Positions 43,295 to 54,200 are shown, numbered from the stretch's first letter. The stretch: 64,000 bases of DNA from CBDCWQ01 sp965223435 (GCA_965223435.1 CBDCWQ010000022.1:496001-560000), one strand, 5' to 3'. Numbers and translations are program-made. The notes: a model not told the origin generated them from the letters alone.

Positions 43295-44458
43295 ATGGTC
43301 ATGAAAGTTGTCGTAGGCCATAGTGCTGACCCAGATACACCTTTGGCCGTTTCGGAAGTCGTGAGACAGTGCCGGGAGAAACTGGGAGATGTGCCGCCTC
43401 GTTGTGGCATTGTGTTTGCCTGCATGGAGGCTGATCACAAGCAGATGTTGGTCGACATCAGACAGGCATTCCCGGGTCTGCCGATCGTGGGTTGTAGCAC
43501 CGATGGAGAGCTGTCCTCAATCCTACGTTTTCAGGAGGACTCGATAGCGCTCATGATCTTGGGGGGAGAGAAGCTGCAGGCCAGTGTTGGCGTAGGCCGA
43601 GGCGTAAGCGAAAGTCCGAAGCAAGCGGCCGTTGCGGCCATTGAGGAGGCCCGCCGAGGACTGAGTGGACCCGCGGTTTTGTGTGTCGCGTTTCCCGAGA
43701 GCCTAACGGCAAGTGGCGTGTCGATTGTCAGAGCGCTCAGTGATGCTCTGGGTCCAGAGGTCCTATTGACGGGCGGGACGTCCGGCGATCAGTGGTGCTT
43801 TAAAGGCACCCACCAGTTTTTTGGCGAGGAAGTATTGGCCGACGCGGTTCCTGTCCTTCTCTTAGGCGGAGATGTGGTTGCGTCGGTCGGTATCGCCTCC
43901 GGCTGGCGGCCTATGGGACGGCGGGCGACTGTGACCCGCGCCAAGGAAAACAGGGTCTACGAAATCGACGGCGTGCCGGCCCTTGCGTTCTACAAGAGTT
44001 TTCTTGGAGACCATGTGGTCCCAAATCCCGAGTATCCACTCGGAGTCTACGAGGGAGAGGCGAGTCAATTCTATCTGCGTGCTCCTCTCTCCTATGATCA
44101 AAGCGATGGAAGCATCACTTTTGCCGGAGATATTCCTGAGAACGCCGCGATACAGATCACCGAAGCAGCGAGAGCCGACATGTTGAGTGCCTGCGAAGAT
44201 TCGGTGGCTTCAGCCCGAGAACAACTCGGTGAGGTTCAGCCTTCCGGTGCCCTTGTCGTGTCTTGTGCGGCTCGAAAACAACTCCTCGGGACTCGAACCG
44301 AACTGGAGTACAATGCCCTTTGTAGTCATCTCTCACCCGAGGTTCCTGTTCTGGGGTTCTACAGTTATGGTGAGATCGCGCCTATTGATGGGCGTGTGGT
44401 AGCGGACTTTCACAATGAGACCTTCGTGACCGTTCTTTTTGGGAGCAGGGAGCCGTGA
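43295..44458 (+). CDS. FIST-domain sensory protein
   Basis: 387 residues (start at 43295, or ATG 43301). FIST N domain at ~1-200: GIVFACMEADHKQMLVDI, PIVGCSTDGELSS and LLTGGTSGDQW. FIST_C at ~215-370: VYEIDGVPALAFYKSFLG, GVYEGEASQFYLRAPLSYDQ, and ending in VPVLGFYSYGEIAP. FIST domains are thought to bind small ligands such as amino acids and feed signal transduction. The gene ends in GTGA, overlapping the GTG start of the kinase, so the pair forms one sensor-kinase unit. Confidence 0.9.
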   Translation: MVMKVVVGHSADPDTPLAVSEVVRQCREKLGDVPPRCGIVFACMEADHKQMLVDIRQAFPGLPIVGCSTDGELSSILRFQEDSIALMILGGEKLQASVGVGRGVSESPKQAAVAAIEEARRGLSGPAVLCVAFPESLTASGVSIVRALSDALGPEVLLTGGTSGDQWCFKGTHQFFGEEVLADAVPVLLLGGDVVASVGIASGWRPMGRRATVTRAKENRVYEIDGVPALAFYKSFLGDHVVPNPEYPLGVYEGEASQFYLRAPLSYDQSDGSITFAGDIPENAAIQITEAARADMLSACEDSVASAREQLGEVQPSGALVVSCAARKQLLGTRTELEYNALCSHLSPEVPVLGFYSYGEIAPIDGRVVADFHNETFVTVLFGSREP

Positions 44459-46200
44459 GTGATGTCCGTTCCGAGTTGGAGAAGGCTGAAAAAGAGAATC
44501 GTATCCTGCGACGGCGGCTCGCTCGGTGCGAGCACAATCGCCGACAGCTAGAAGACTACAAAGAACGGAGCGATGCGTTCCATCGTCGGATTATCGCCAA
44601 TATGCACGATACGCAGGAGCGTCTTAAGGAGTCCGAGTCTAAGGCCCTGCAGGCTAGCAGAGCCAAGTCGCAGTTTCTGGCCAACATGAGTCACGAGATC
44701 AGGACTCCGATGAACGGTGTATTGGGGATGGCTCAGCTCCTATTACGAACGAGTTTGAGCTCAGAACAGGAGCATCTTGCAGAAACGTTGACCAAGTCGG
44801 CGCAGTCTCTCCTCGCGCTTATCGACGACATCTTGGACGTCTCCAAGATAGAGGCGGGTCGCCTCGAACTCGAGCACATTGAGTTTGACCCTCGTGCGGT
44901 TGCGGAAGATGCGGTGGAATTGATGGCCGAACGCGCCCACGGGAAGGGTTTGGGACTGATCTGCGATGTGCCGTTCGATATTCCGGAACGGTTGATGGGT
45001 GATCCCGGTCGCGTGCGGCAGATATTAGTCAATCTTCTCGGAAATGCGGTGAAATTCACTGGTTCCGGACAGGTCATGTTGTGCGTCCGAGTTTCGAAGG
45101 AAGAACCGGGCGTTCTGCAAATTGCGGTATCGGACACAGGCATTGGACTGGGTCCCGATGCCCTGGAACGCATTTTCGATACGTTTCGGCAAGCGGATAG
45201 TTCAACGACCCGGAGGTACGGAGGGACCGGTCTCGGGCTCGCGATTGTTCGGAGTTTGGTCGAGGGTATGGGGGGGACGATCAATGTGGAAAGCCAGCTG
45301 GGCCAAGGGGCTTGCTTTTCCGTACGCCTCCCGCTCCAGTTGCCGCCGCCAACTGGTTGTACAAAGGACTTGCCTCGCGCGTGTTTTTCAGGCTCCGCCC
45401 TTTTGATTGAGAACAACAGGGGCCAAGCCGACGTACTGAAGCGGGACCTTGAGGGACTGGGTGTTCGAGTATGGGTCGTGAGGAATGAGCATCAAGCCTT
45501 GGAGTTGCTTCATCAACGTGAGGCCGATGTTGACTTCGTGCTGCTCGATTCAAGTATTTCTGAAGAAAACACGTCTTGTCGTCTTCAGAGCGCACTCAAG
45601 GCCAACACCGGGGGCCATCCCATTCCCGTTGTTATGCTCTCACCTTGGTCGTACAATCGTTCAGGGGCTGGTGAAGCTCATGCCTCCTTGTCAAAACCAA
45701 TCCGCCGCTCAAGTTTGATTCGCGTCGTGGAATCCGTGCTTGAGCGGTCCGGTGATCCGAATACAGGGCCCTCGGACTCATCGGCTACGGGTACGACCCG
45801 TTTGATGGGGCTGCGTGTCCTACTCGCTGAAGACAATCCTATCAACAAAGAAGTTGCGCTCGCATGCCTTGCGTTCCTGGGGTGTCAGGTTCAAGCAGTC
45901 GGAGACGGCCTAGAGGCAGTCGATGTATTGAGGGAGAAGGATTTCGACATTGTGCTGATGGACTGCCACATGCCCAGAATGGATGGCTTAAGGGCCACGG
46001 CGGAGATTCGCGGACTTCAGCGGGGATCGATCTCCCGGATACCCATTGTCGCTTTGACCGCCAGCGCGTTGGCCGACGACCGCGATCGTGCACTCGCGGC
46101 AGGCATGGATGACTTTCTGAGCAAGCCGTTTAGCCTGGAGCAGATCCAGACGATGCTGGAGCAATGGTCCTTGAAGGCCCGACCCGTTGCCAGCCCCTGA
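44455..46200 (+). CDS. Cytoplasmic hybrid histidine kinase
   Basis: 581 residues. N-terminal coiled coil (~1-75), no membrane segment. HisKA with FLANMSHEIRTPMNG (phospho-His). HATPase with NLLGNAVKFTGSG (N box), SDTGIGLG (G1) and GGTGLGLAIVRSL (G2). A degenerate receiver at ~310-440 (VDFVLLDSSIS, SLSKPI). A complete receiver at ~455-570 (VLLAEDNPINKE, DIVLMDCHMPRMDG, VALTASAL, FLSKPF). Paired with the FIST protein, which probably supplies the input. No separate output regulator is adjacent. Confidence 0.92.
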   Translation: MSDVRSELEKAEKENRILRRRLARCEHNRRQLEDYKERSDAFHRRIIANMHDTQERLKESESKALQASRAKSQFLANMSHEIRTPMNGVLGMAQLLLRTSLSSEQEHLAETLTKSAQSLLALIDDILDVSKIEAGRLELEHIEFDPRAVAEDAVELMAERAHGKGLGLICDVPFDIPERLMGDPGRVRQILVNLLGNAVKFTGSGQVMLCVRVSKEEPGVLQIAVSDTGIGLGPDALERIFDTFRQADSSTTRRYGGTGLGLAIVRSLVEGMGGTINVESQLGQGACFSVRLPLQLPPPTGCTKDLPRACFSGSALLIENNRGQADVLKRDLEGLGVRVWVVRNEHQALELLHQREADVDFVLLDSSISEENTSCRLQSALKANTGGHPIPVVMLSPWSYNRSGAGEAHASLSKPIRRSSLIRVVESVLERSGDPNTGPSDSSATGTTRLMGLRVLLAEDNPINKEVALACLAFLGCQVQAVGDGLEAVDVLREKDFDIVLMDCHMPRMDGLRATAEIRGLQRGSISRIPIVALTASALADDRDRALAAGMDDFLSKPFSLEQIQTMLEQWSLKARPVASP

Positions 46201-46212
46201 GGGGCGTAGCAC

Positions 46213-46737
46213 TCAACACGACCCCAAAGGCTTTGGCTTTGGTGCATACCATCGGTTTAAAATAGGTTCGAGTGCCATAACCGCGGCGACTCCCACCGCG
46301 GTGGCGACGGCTACGGTCCATGTGGGCACCTGGGTCATGGCTGCGATGGCCCCGGTCACAACGACGGCCGGTCGAACGAGTGTGAGGGGGCCGAAGACGG
46401 CGACGGCCGTCGAGGTCCGGACATCGCTGTTCGCGTAGAAATATGGAAGAAAGGCGCAAAGAACCACGCTGGCGTAGGTACCGTAGACCCAAACCATGGC
46501 GTCGGCCCCCGCGACCAGTTGCTCGTACGTCGCCTCGCTGTCTGGACCCCAAAGAACAAGACCGAGGATAAGCAGGGCTGCGCAGGCGATGAGTGACTGG
46601 CCTACGATGAGGCCGCGGAGGATCGCCTTTGTGTAGTAGCGCTGCTTGAAGATTCTCGGATTGCGGCCCGCCGCTGCTCGGAATCCAGAGAACAGACTGT
46701 CCGTAGACGCCAAGACCCACAGGAGAAACGGGCTCAC
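46213..46737 (-). CDS. Small integral membrane protein
   Basis: 174 residues with about four hydrophobic segments (LLWVLASTDSLF, GQSLIACAALLILGLVLW, WVYGTYASVVLCAFLPYFY, and VAVATAVGVAAVMAL). It overlaps the methyltransferase gene by 4 bp (ATGA) and ends 12 bp from the kinase stop, convergently. No family recognised; it may belong with the methyltransferase in an envelope-lipid or polysaccharide function, but that is a guess. Confidence 0.65.
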   Translation of the reverse strand: MSPFLLWVLASTDSLFSGFRAAAGRNPRIFKQRYYTKAILRGLIVGQSLIACAALLILGLVLWGPDSEATYEQLVAGADAMVWVYGTYASVVLCAFLPYFYANSDVRTSTAVAVFGPLTLVRPAVVVTGAIAAMTQVPTWTVAVATAVGVAAVMALEPILNRWYAPKPKPLGSC

Positions 46738-47762
46738 TGAAACGCCTCGATCCGGCGCGTGAGGGTCCCGAGCTCTGAAGAGAAGGGTTCCAAGATCTCG
46801 GGTCTTATTCCGATGATCGGGCGAAGCACTCGGACCAGGAGGTGGCCGACGTGGTTGATTTTCGCAAAAGAATATTTGAACCCTGGAGCACCTCTTTTTG
46901 CGTGTGACGTCAAGGTGGCTTTGGAATGAGCCCGTTTGGCGGAGAGTACTCCGTCATGACGGGATAACTGTTCTCGCATGCGGGCTGCGTGGAACATCCA
47001 AGCGCCAATCGGACTTATACAAGATGGGAGGATGTCGAAGTGAAAGAAGGCCTGAGTTGTCGCGCGAGCCTGCATGGCAAAGAATGTGGTGAGTTCTGCG
47101 CCCCGGAAGTGATGAATGACGCCCGTCGAAATGAAAATCGTGCCCGGTTCTTGGAGGGCAAAAGCATTCTGCGTGAGGAATCGACACTTCAGATTTTCCT
47201 CTTCAGCCAATCGATTTGCGACGGACACCAAGGCTTTATTGTAGTCGCACCCCACAAGTTCCACGTCTTCGCCTAGATTCCCTAGCGCGGCTAACCAGCG
47301 AACGACATATCCGAGCCCACAACCGACATCAACGACTCGGATCGGTTTGGGCACCTTGGTCTGCCGGAGGCACGCGATGCATGGGGCAAGCATGCGAAGA
47401 ACGCGGCGGCCTTGCTGAAATTCCTCGGATAGGCGTTGGAGCTCCGTATGCACACGAACAAGAAGGGTGTCGATGGTGTTTGGATCGAGGGCTCCGTCCA
47501 CGGTCTCCGGTAGATCCTCGACAATTCGAACAGCTCGCCGCATATCGAAGTGCGAGAGCCTCGCGATGACGTCCGATTTTTTGACAGGCCGGCGTGCCAA
47601 TGTGTCGACGTCGTAGTCGACTATCAGATCTGATATCTCGGGCCGATCTTCGAGCATCACGCAACAGACTAGGGGGATGACGCGTGAGAGTCCACTTTCG
47701 ACGCGGCCGGCGCAGCTCCGCCACGATGGTTCGCTGCGTTCGGTTCGAAAAGTGGAATACAT
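46734..47762 (-). CDS. SAM-dependent methyltransferase
   Basis: 342 residues from the ATG at 47762 (ATG 47657, at MLEDRPEISDL, is a credible later start). Methyltransferase motif I is IRVVDVGCGLGYVVRWLA near residue 150, followed by VELVGCDYNKALVSVANRLA (motif II acidic residue) and FISTGVIHHF. The C-terminal third has a helical cap. Substrate unknown. Coupled to the membrane protein downstream. Confidence 0.8.
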   Translation of the reverse strand: MYSTFRTERSEPSWRSCAGRVESGLSRVIPLVCCVMLEDRPEISDLIVDYDVDTLARRPVKKSDVIARLSHFDMRRAVRIVEDLPETVDGALDPNTIDTLLVRVHTELQRLSEEFQQGRRVLRMLAPCIACLRQTKVPKPIRVVDVGCGLGYVVRWLAALGNLGEDVELVGCDYNKALVSVANRLAEEENLKCRFLTQNAFALQEPGTIFISTGVIHHFRGAELTTFFAMQARATTQAFFHFDILPSCISPIGAWMFHAARMREQLSRHDGVLSAKRAHSKATLTSHAKRGAPGFKYSFAKINHVGHLLVRVLRPIIGIRPEILEPFSSELGTLTRRIEAFQ

Positions 47763-47890
47763 TGGGCGGCTTGATCCTCATGAATCGGTGCGTCCGGACG
47801 AAATCGGACTTCTTCCGAACAAAGGCCTTCGACTAACCAAGATTCTGAATGAATTTTCTATAGGCATGCATCTTGAATTCGATGGGACTT

Positions 47891-49475
47891 ATGAGTGTAT
47901 GGGTCCCAACGAAGTCCCATGTCTCTTCTGCGGAGGTTCCCAAGTCCAGCGCGAAGACCGCGCCCGTCGGTCCGGCCAAGGCCTCGCTCAAGGCTCCCAA
48001 AGTGGAGTCCGACCGTTTTGAGTCTGGCGCAGGAAACCGGGTGCAGGGGCGGACCGGCCCCGGCGAGGGCGTCACGACCGGGGGGATCAAGATAAGGGGA
48101 ACCGGGTCTGCGGCCAGCGGGGATGCGGTTGCGAAACATATACGAGCGCAGCTTGATGGGGCGGTCCATGCGAGCAAGACGGCGGGCTCAAAGACCCAGA
48201 TTCACCGAAAGGGCGGTCGGGTCACCGTTTTCACCGGCTATGGGGACGACAAGGTGCGTGTCCAGAATCACAAGAACGGCGGACTGCGGGTCACGGTGAA
48301 CGGTGCGCATCACGATTTTTCGGCCAAGGAGTCCCAGGATCTTAACATTCGTACAGAGGAAGGTCACGACACAGTCAAGGTGGACGCCGACGTCAAACAG
48401 CGCATTCCGCGTATACGGCGGTGATGGTGATGACAAGATCACGGGCGGTGCAGGGAACGACAAGCTTTTTGGCGGAAAGGGTGCCGACACGATCAAGGGT
48501 GGGGCAGGCGATGATCTCATTGAAGGGAATGACGGGGACGACTTCTTAGAAGGTGGTCGGGGCAGAGACGTTCTCTATGGTTTAGACGGGAACGACAGCT
48601 TGCATGGGGGTGAGGGGCGTGACTATCTCGATGGTGGTGAGGGCGATGATTTTGCGCGCGGAGGCCAGGGCAACGACACCGTGATGGAAGGCCGTGGAAA
48701 TGATACATTAGGCGGCGATGATGGAGAAGACGTGCTTGCCGGCGGACACGGCCAAGACTTCTATCATGGTGGTCAGGGGCGAGACCGGATCGTGCATGAG
48801 CAGGGAGAACAGATGGTACGGGATGATGCGGATCGACGGGTCGTGGTAGATATAAAAAGGGACCCAGGACGGAAGGTGGAAGTCGATAGCAAGGACAAGG
48901 ACTTTCACAAGCGGGCCCAGTCTGATCTTGACGCACTGCGTTCTGTCCCGGAGGGTCGCAAAATTCTTCGTCGGATCGACCAGAAGCCGGGCAAGGTCAT
49001 CGTCCACCGATATCGCGATGAGGAAGTGGGTAGCTTTGCGGGTAGAATAACGGGTCCGACCGGTGACGCCCACGTTTTTTATGAACCCAAACGCACCGAT
49101 TCTCTAGATGGCCGCGAACGAAATCTGAAAAAGCAAGGAGTCGACCTCGACAAGGAACGCAGGCACGACACGCAGTCCCCGCCGGTTGTGAGTCTGGGTC
49201 ACGAACTTGTGCACGGCCTCCACACAAAAGAAGGCAATCGCGCAAGGGGCAGGTACGATGGCACAGCGAAGGGTGCGAGAAATGAAGAACTGAGGACGAC
49301 TGGACTTCGCTACGACCACGACAACGATCCGAAGACCGACCCCAAGGCCACCCGTGATGTCAACGAAAACGAACTCCGTAAGGGGCTTGGTCTTCCTCCC
49401 CGAAAAAAGTATCACTTTGGTGAGGCGATTGGGGACGGGCAACTTCCTGAACACCCGGGCCACTTTCACAAATGA
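47891..49475 (+). pseudogene. RTX-repeat M91-type metalloprotease, one frameshift
   Basis: The first frame (from ATG 47891) holds an exported-type N-terminal region and ends at 48424. The second continues from about 48412 with RTX nonapeptides (GGDGDDKITGGAGNDKLFGG, LHGGEGRDYLDGGEGDD and more, about ten units) and a C-terminal M91/NleD-like protease: LGHELVHGLH zinc motif and ENELRKGLGLPPRKKY. An extra C in GCATTCCGCGTATAC explains the break. M91 proteases are known as type III or VI effectors; the calcium-binding RTX repeats suggest secretion. One more indel or a programmed shift would be needed for a full product. The stop overlaps the next gene (ATGA). Confidence 0.75.
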
Positions 49476-50155
49476 ACCGGGTAGCCATCTCTTCTTTGTT
49501 TCTTGTCGTGGTCGCCTGTCACGGCGGCGGTGCTGGCTCTCAAGTGGTCACACCCTTGTCGACGCCCCCGTTGGCCCCGCCGTCGTGGATCGATGAGGGT
49601 GACCGCTTGGAGCTTCACGGACAGGCTCGTATCTTTGGTGTGGGTATGGGTCCAAGCGCCCGCGCGGCCGAATCCCACGCCCGGCGAACCGCTCTCGCCC
49701 GCCTCGAGGTCTTTGTGGTCTACATGGGTGCGCAGAGCGAGGCCGAGAGCATGATGCGACTGGGGCCGGAGATTAACGAGCCATCGCTTGCTCGAGTGCT
49801 CGAACGCTATCGGCAATCGATCGCGAATCGCATCGCCACAGACCGTACTTACCACGACGGTCATCAATGGTACGCTCGCGCCCGCATCCAGTGGGATCTG
49901 GTAGACTTTGACGCCTTTCTTTCCGAGATGTCGGCTGAGGCGGCTCAGTATCGAAGGCACGCCAGAAGAAGGCATTCAGGGATTTGGCCGATCCCTAGTG
50001 CTTCCACTTCATTAAAGGCAGTGGGAAAAATGAAATGTTCGGTCGACGCCCAGTGCGCCACTGCCGGCACGGATGGTGTAAAGACCCTCGGTGTCCCACA
50101 ACGGCCCGCCTGCAACGATGGTTGTTTGGTAGGAACGATCTTGCCTCGGCTGTAG
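49472..50155 (+). CDS. LPP20-like lipoprotein
   Basis: 227 residues. Signal peptide with lipobox LVVVAC. The body has ARIFGVGMGPSARAAESHAR followed by RTALARLEVFVVYM, the pattern of LPP20-type envelope lipoproteins, and HQWYARARIQWDLVDFDAFL near the end. The last ~60 residues overlap the next minus-strand gene and may not be original. It is translationally coupled to the M91 gene, so it could be a partner or immunity-type lipoprotein; this is inference only. Confidence 0.65.
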   Translation: MNRVAISSLFLVVVACHGGGAGSQVVTPLSTPPLAPPSWIDEGDRLELHGQARIFGVGMGPSARAAESHARRTALARLEVFVVYMGAQSEAESMMRLGPEINEPSLARVLERYRQSIANRIATDRTYHDGHQWYARARIQWDLVDFDAFLSEMSAEAAQYRRHARRRHSGIWPIPSASTSLKAVGKMKCSVDAQCATAGTDGVKTLGVPQRPACNDGCLVGTILPRL

Positions 50156-51217
50156 CTGAGCGACGGCGACCAGTTGGCCGTCTGGAGCGGTCACGCGAAT
50201 GGTGACCGCTTCCTGCTGGTTCTCTTCGGGCACGATCCCTTCGATACCGACATTGTCTTCTTGACAGTACGAAATCCGATCGGTTTCCACGCGAAACGGT
50301 TGCGATTCCTGTTCGCAGTCGCAGCGACCAAAAAGAGTTACGTTCTGGCTCGATTTGAACGCCTCGGGGATGGCATCTCCGGGGCAACCCCCGGGTGGGC
50401 TCGATGCGCCGCCACAGACTGAGGATACAAAGAGCGGGATGCTCAAACCATTTTCTTGGCTGCTTTGTCCTGCAGAGCCGAAGATTCGAGCTCCGAGATC
50501 GTAGGCGCCAGGCTGATTTGCGGCGAACATGATTTGTCCACTCTTTGAGACAAGGCAAACGTTCTCGGTATTAACTCCGTCCGGTGCGTTTCGGACTGTC
50601 CACTCCCAAACGAGAGGCTCTTCGGTTGCCTGGCGTGCCTCGACAGTCAGGTCTTCCGCCTCGTTTGGACAACTTATGTTGCTTCCGTCTCTGAAAGTGA
50701 TCGATTCGACCAAGATGCCACTCTTGAGAACGGTGACAAGATCTAACACGCCCGCGGGCGCGCCGCATTGCGATTCCAAAGTCAGTGGCGTGCTCGCACC
50801 CTCCGAAATTCTGGTAGTTGCAGCGGCCGAGTGACAAATTTGCGATGCTTTCCCTCCTCCACTCGTTAAGGGTTGGGCTTCGACTAAGTATTCGCCCGTG
50901 GGCACAATGAGGACCCAGTTCGCAAACCGATTCCCCGCAAGTCCCTCATGCTTCTCTGGCGGGAGAGGATCTTGGCTAAGTGGCACGGTCGTGGAGAAAG
51001 ACACTCCATCGGGGGCCTGGTCTTCGAGCCTGGTGACCACAAAACGAACATGGGAGACGTCGAAACGTTCTCCGGAGATGGATAGGCCAATCAGAACTCG
51101 TCCCTGATTCGCAGGAAGCTTGTCTTTCGGCGTGCGTTGTCCACACCCGAAAGCGAGGAACAAGATGCCGCATGTCAGCCATGAAGTCTTATTGTGAGTG
51201 TCAATATCTCGGCGCAT
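50012..51217 (-). CDS. Lipoprotein, cysteine-rich C-terminal half
   Basis: 401 residues from the ATG at 51217, chosen because MRRDIDTHNKTSWLTCGILF leads into lipobox LAFGC; the frame upstream is not signal-like and would overlap the divergent gene. Domain-like blocks: VLIGLSISGERFDVSHVRFV, then an Ig-like region with repeated cysteines (ISCPNEAEDLTVEA, SVCGGASSPPGGCPGD, CDCEQESQPF, YCQEDNVGIEG). Likely envelope or surface. It is divergent from the S-layer-like gene with 42 bp between starts, so the two may share a control region. Confidence 0.7.
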   Translation of the reverse strand: MRRDIDTHNKTSWLTCGILFLAFGCGQRTPKDKLPANQGRVLIGLSISGERFDVSHVRFVVTRLEDQAPDGVSFSTTVPLSQDPLPPEKHEGLAGNRFANWVLIVPTGEYLVEAQPLTSGGGKASQICHSAAATTRISEGASTPLTLESQCGAPAGVLDLVTVLKSGILVESITFRDGSNISCPNEAEDLTVEARQATEEPLVWEWTVRNAPDGVNTENVCLVSKSGQIMFAANQPGAYDLGARIFGSAGQSSQENGLSIPLFVSSVCGGASSPPGGCPGDAIPEAFKSSQNVTLFGRCDCEQESQPFRVETDRISYCQEDNVGIEGIVPEENQQEAVTIRVTAPDGQLVAVAQLQPRQDRSYQTTIVAGGPLWDTEGLYTIRAGSGALGVDRTFHFSHCL

Positions 51218-51259
51218 AGCATGGAGCTCCTTCGTTATGTTGACCCAGCGGTAGCGATT
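51218..51259. promoter_or_regulatory. Divergent start region between lipoprotein and S-layer-like gene
   Basis: Only 42 bp separate the chosen starts, so the promoters of the two divergent genes must overlap each other or the coding starts. GGAG occurs 30 bp before the plus-strand start. Confidence 0.35.
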
Positions 51260-54200
51260 ATGCAACACACCTTCTCCCGTATGAGCCAAAAAGAATGTTC
51301 GCCACTGTGGTCGAATCCAAGAGGGTCTTCGACCGCTCTCACTGCGGTTGTTGCTGCGTTCTTTTTTTTGGGCGGGCGTATGAGCTATGCGGCGAACGCG
51401 AACCTCTTTGTTTCGGGAGAGAATTCTCAGTTTGATAACTACATGGCGGGTGCTCAGGTTATTGAAGTGGTCGTTATTGATTCCGACATCAAGGAAACCG
51501 ACCATGCGCAAGGGGAGCCCGACGTTACGATCAACGGCGAAACATTGCGAATGAGTCAGGCAGTCGATGGGAATTGGTATGGCTATTTCGCAGACCTGGA
51601 ATCCGTTGTTTTGGCGGATGCGATGGTGGTTGCACCGGGAACCAGTCTCGATTTCGGTCGTATTTGTGGTCCCGACACGAACTTGAGTGCGGCGGGACAA
51701 GCGCCTTTGGGTCTGCTCGCTCCGGCGGCCATTGCTGTGCCTGGAGCCACCGGAGGTTTGGAGGACTTAGCCACCTTGCCTCACGTTCCTGTCTGCGAGA
51801 TCACGGCCGACAAGCACATGAACGTCCTTCAGGGATTCAAGTCCCTGAACTTAAGTCCCACGGTTTCGCCGGGGCAGATCGGATTGAATCCCAGTGCCTG
51901 GCCGTTCATTCAGCTCTACAGTTTGCATCGAACAGCTAATGTTGTCGTTCAGTATTCGAGAGGCGGAGGCATTCAAACAACGACCTTAACTTTTGACTCC
52001 GTGGAGCCCTTTATCAGCATCGAAAAGGACCGGCTGATCTATCCACGGGGTGCTGACGTCCAGTTGGCCATCACCGATCCTGCTCTCAACATTGATCCAA
52101 CTCAAGCCGATTCTTGGACCTTTGCAACCGCCACAGAGGAACAAGCCGGAATCTATTACCGCCTGTTTGATCGTCTCGGCAATCAGGCAGCGGACAAAGT
52201 AGACAACGGAACCGTGGACGTACGGGATTTCTTTTCTGAACTCGAGCTTGTAGACCGACGTCTCATTGTTAATAGGCAGGTTGTAGGCGAGCAAAGCGCA
52301 GTTACGCTCCGCGATAACAACATTGCGGCCATTCGGTCGGACGACTTAGAAGATGCGGCCCAATATTCAACCGATGGAGGCAAGGGGATCGTGGATGGCG
52401 TTCCACAAGAAGATCCAGTGGTGGGTGCTCTTTGCGCACCGAGCCAGCCACTGACGTTCCTGGAACTGGGACCCAACAGCGGTGTGTTTCGAAGCTTCGA
52501 TAGCAACAATCAGTCGGGCATTCGAACCATCATGGAAAGAAGACCAGATCCGGACCGCGCCCATGGGATCGTCATCACACCTAGGCGTGGCAGTTCGGCG
52601 CTCGTGGATTACGCAGAGGAATCTGAGACGCTCTTTATTGGGTTTACCGATGCGGCGCTTGCGTTGACCGGGGATTCGGGGGACTCCGGACCATGGCCCG
52701 CCGGTCAACGGAGGGACTTTCGGTTGTTTGACAACGACCTCAACAAGAATAGCCTGGAAGATGAAGACTTGGATGTCTTTAATCCCCGCGTTGATTCCAT
52801 CCCCGTGATCCAAGTCGGGAATCCGTTTACGCTGTCTGGCACGAAGCGGGCTTCGTTGGGGCCGCTTGATCTTCATGTGGAAGTCCAGCCCCTGAGCCAG
52901 CGCGCTCTTTTGACTCATTTCGGTACGGAACTCTTGGAGGTTGTTTCGGGAACGGAGCTGCAGCTTGAGCATCAGTTGGTGGACCATTTGCACGAGTCAC
53001 TTTATGGCTCAGCTGAATTTGTTGGCCTCCAGTACTTACATTTTGACTTCCGCTCGCTTCGAAGGCTGTGGCCTGAAGTGGAAGGAATGGACATCGCTGT
53101 GTCTGACGGCATGAACTCGGTCATTTTGGCTTCTCGGGATCGTTCCTCTTGGTTCGGGCTCGAGAAGATAGAACGTGATGCGCTGTTGGCCCTTGAGGGA
53201 GCGGAGGCGCTCACCATCGGTGTTACTTTGCACCTACGAAGGCCCGTGGTGCTCCGTCCTGGGCAGGTCCTTCCGATTGTTCTGGATATTTTCTCTTTCG
53301 GCTTCGTGACAGATGATGGTGGTTCGCCGAGGTTCGTCAACGATCAACTTGCTCGGTTTGAAGCGGAGGAGTCGGGTGATAATACCGGCGTCTTTGAGGC
53401 TGAACCGCGGTATTTCACGCTCAATCAGCTTACGGCATTTGATGAACAGACTTACACGTCGGATCCTTCTTTTATCGAAGATCGGCCGGACGTCATCCTC
53501 GGTGCTCCTCTGAGGGGAGCGGATGCTTTGTCGATTCGTTACGTCGATCTGAACGCCGCCGGTGTCACGGCAACGATCTCCCACAGCGAAGAGGTCTCGA
53601 CCCATTCAGGTATGGTTCGCCTCGATGAGGGTGTGTATCGCGCGGGTGATGCCGTCACCGTCACTTTGGAAGACGCCGACCTAAATCAAAGTCGAGAGCT
53701 CTTTGAGGTCTTCGGGGTGGTTGACCCCGAAATAGATGACCCCGCATCTGGGACTATCGGCCAGTCGGGGCATCCGACAGTCGCACCCTTTGGGAGCATG
53801 GGGATCCTCATGACGGTGTCGTTTGATGGTCAGCTTTGGCGGTCAGATGCGGCCTGTGGAGGTACCATTCTGGGAGCAGACGGACTGGCAGAATCGGGTT
53901 TCGTGCTCATTGAGACCGACAAAGCTTCAGGTGTTTTTGAATCAGAGTTTGTTGTCCCCGAAACATTTTGTCACGGCGCCACTGGTGAAATTCGGAGTAC
54001 GGCGGGGACTGAGCTCCGTGTAGAGTATCGGGACTTCCTGGATAAGGACGGAACCTACCAGGTTGTCGTGGCTCGTGCCATCGTGGCTGCTCAGGCCAAG
54101 ATCGGACTTTCTGACTTACGCGTTATTGACTCATCTGGAAGTCGGCTGAAGGAAGCTCGGGTTGAGGAGGAAGTACAGATCTCTGCTCGCCTACAAAACG

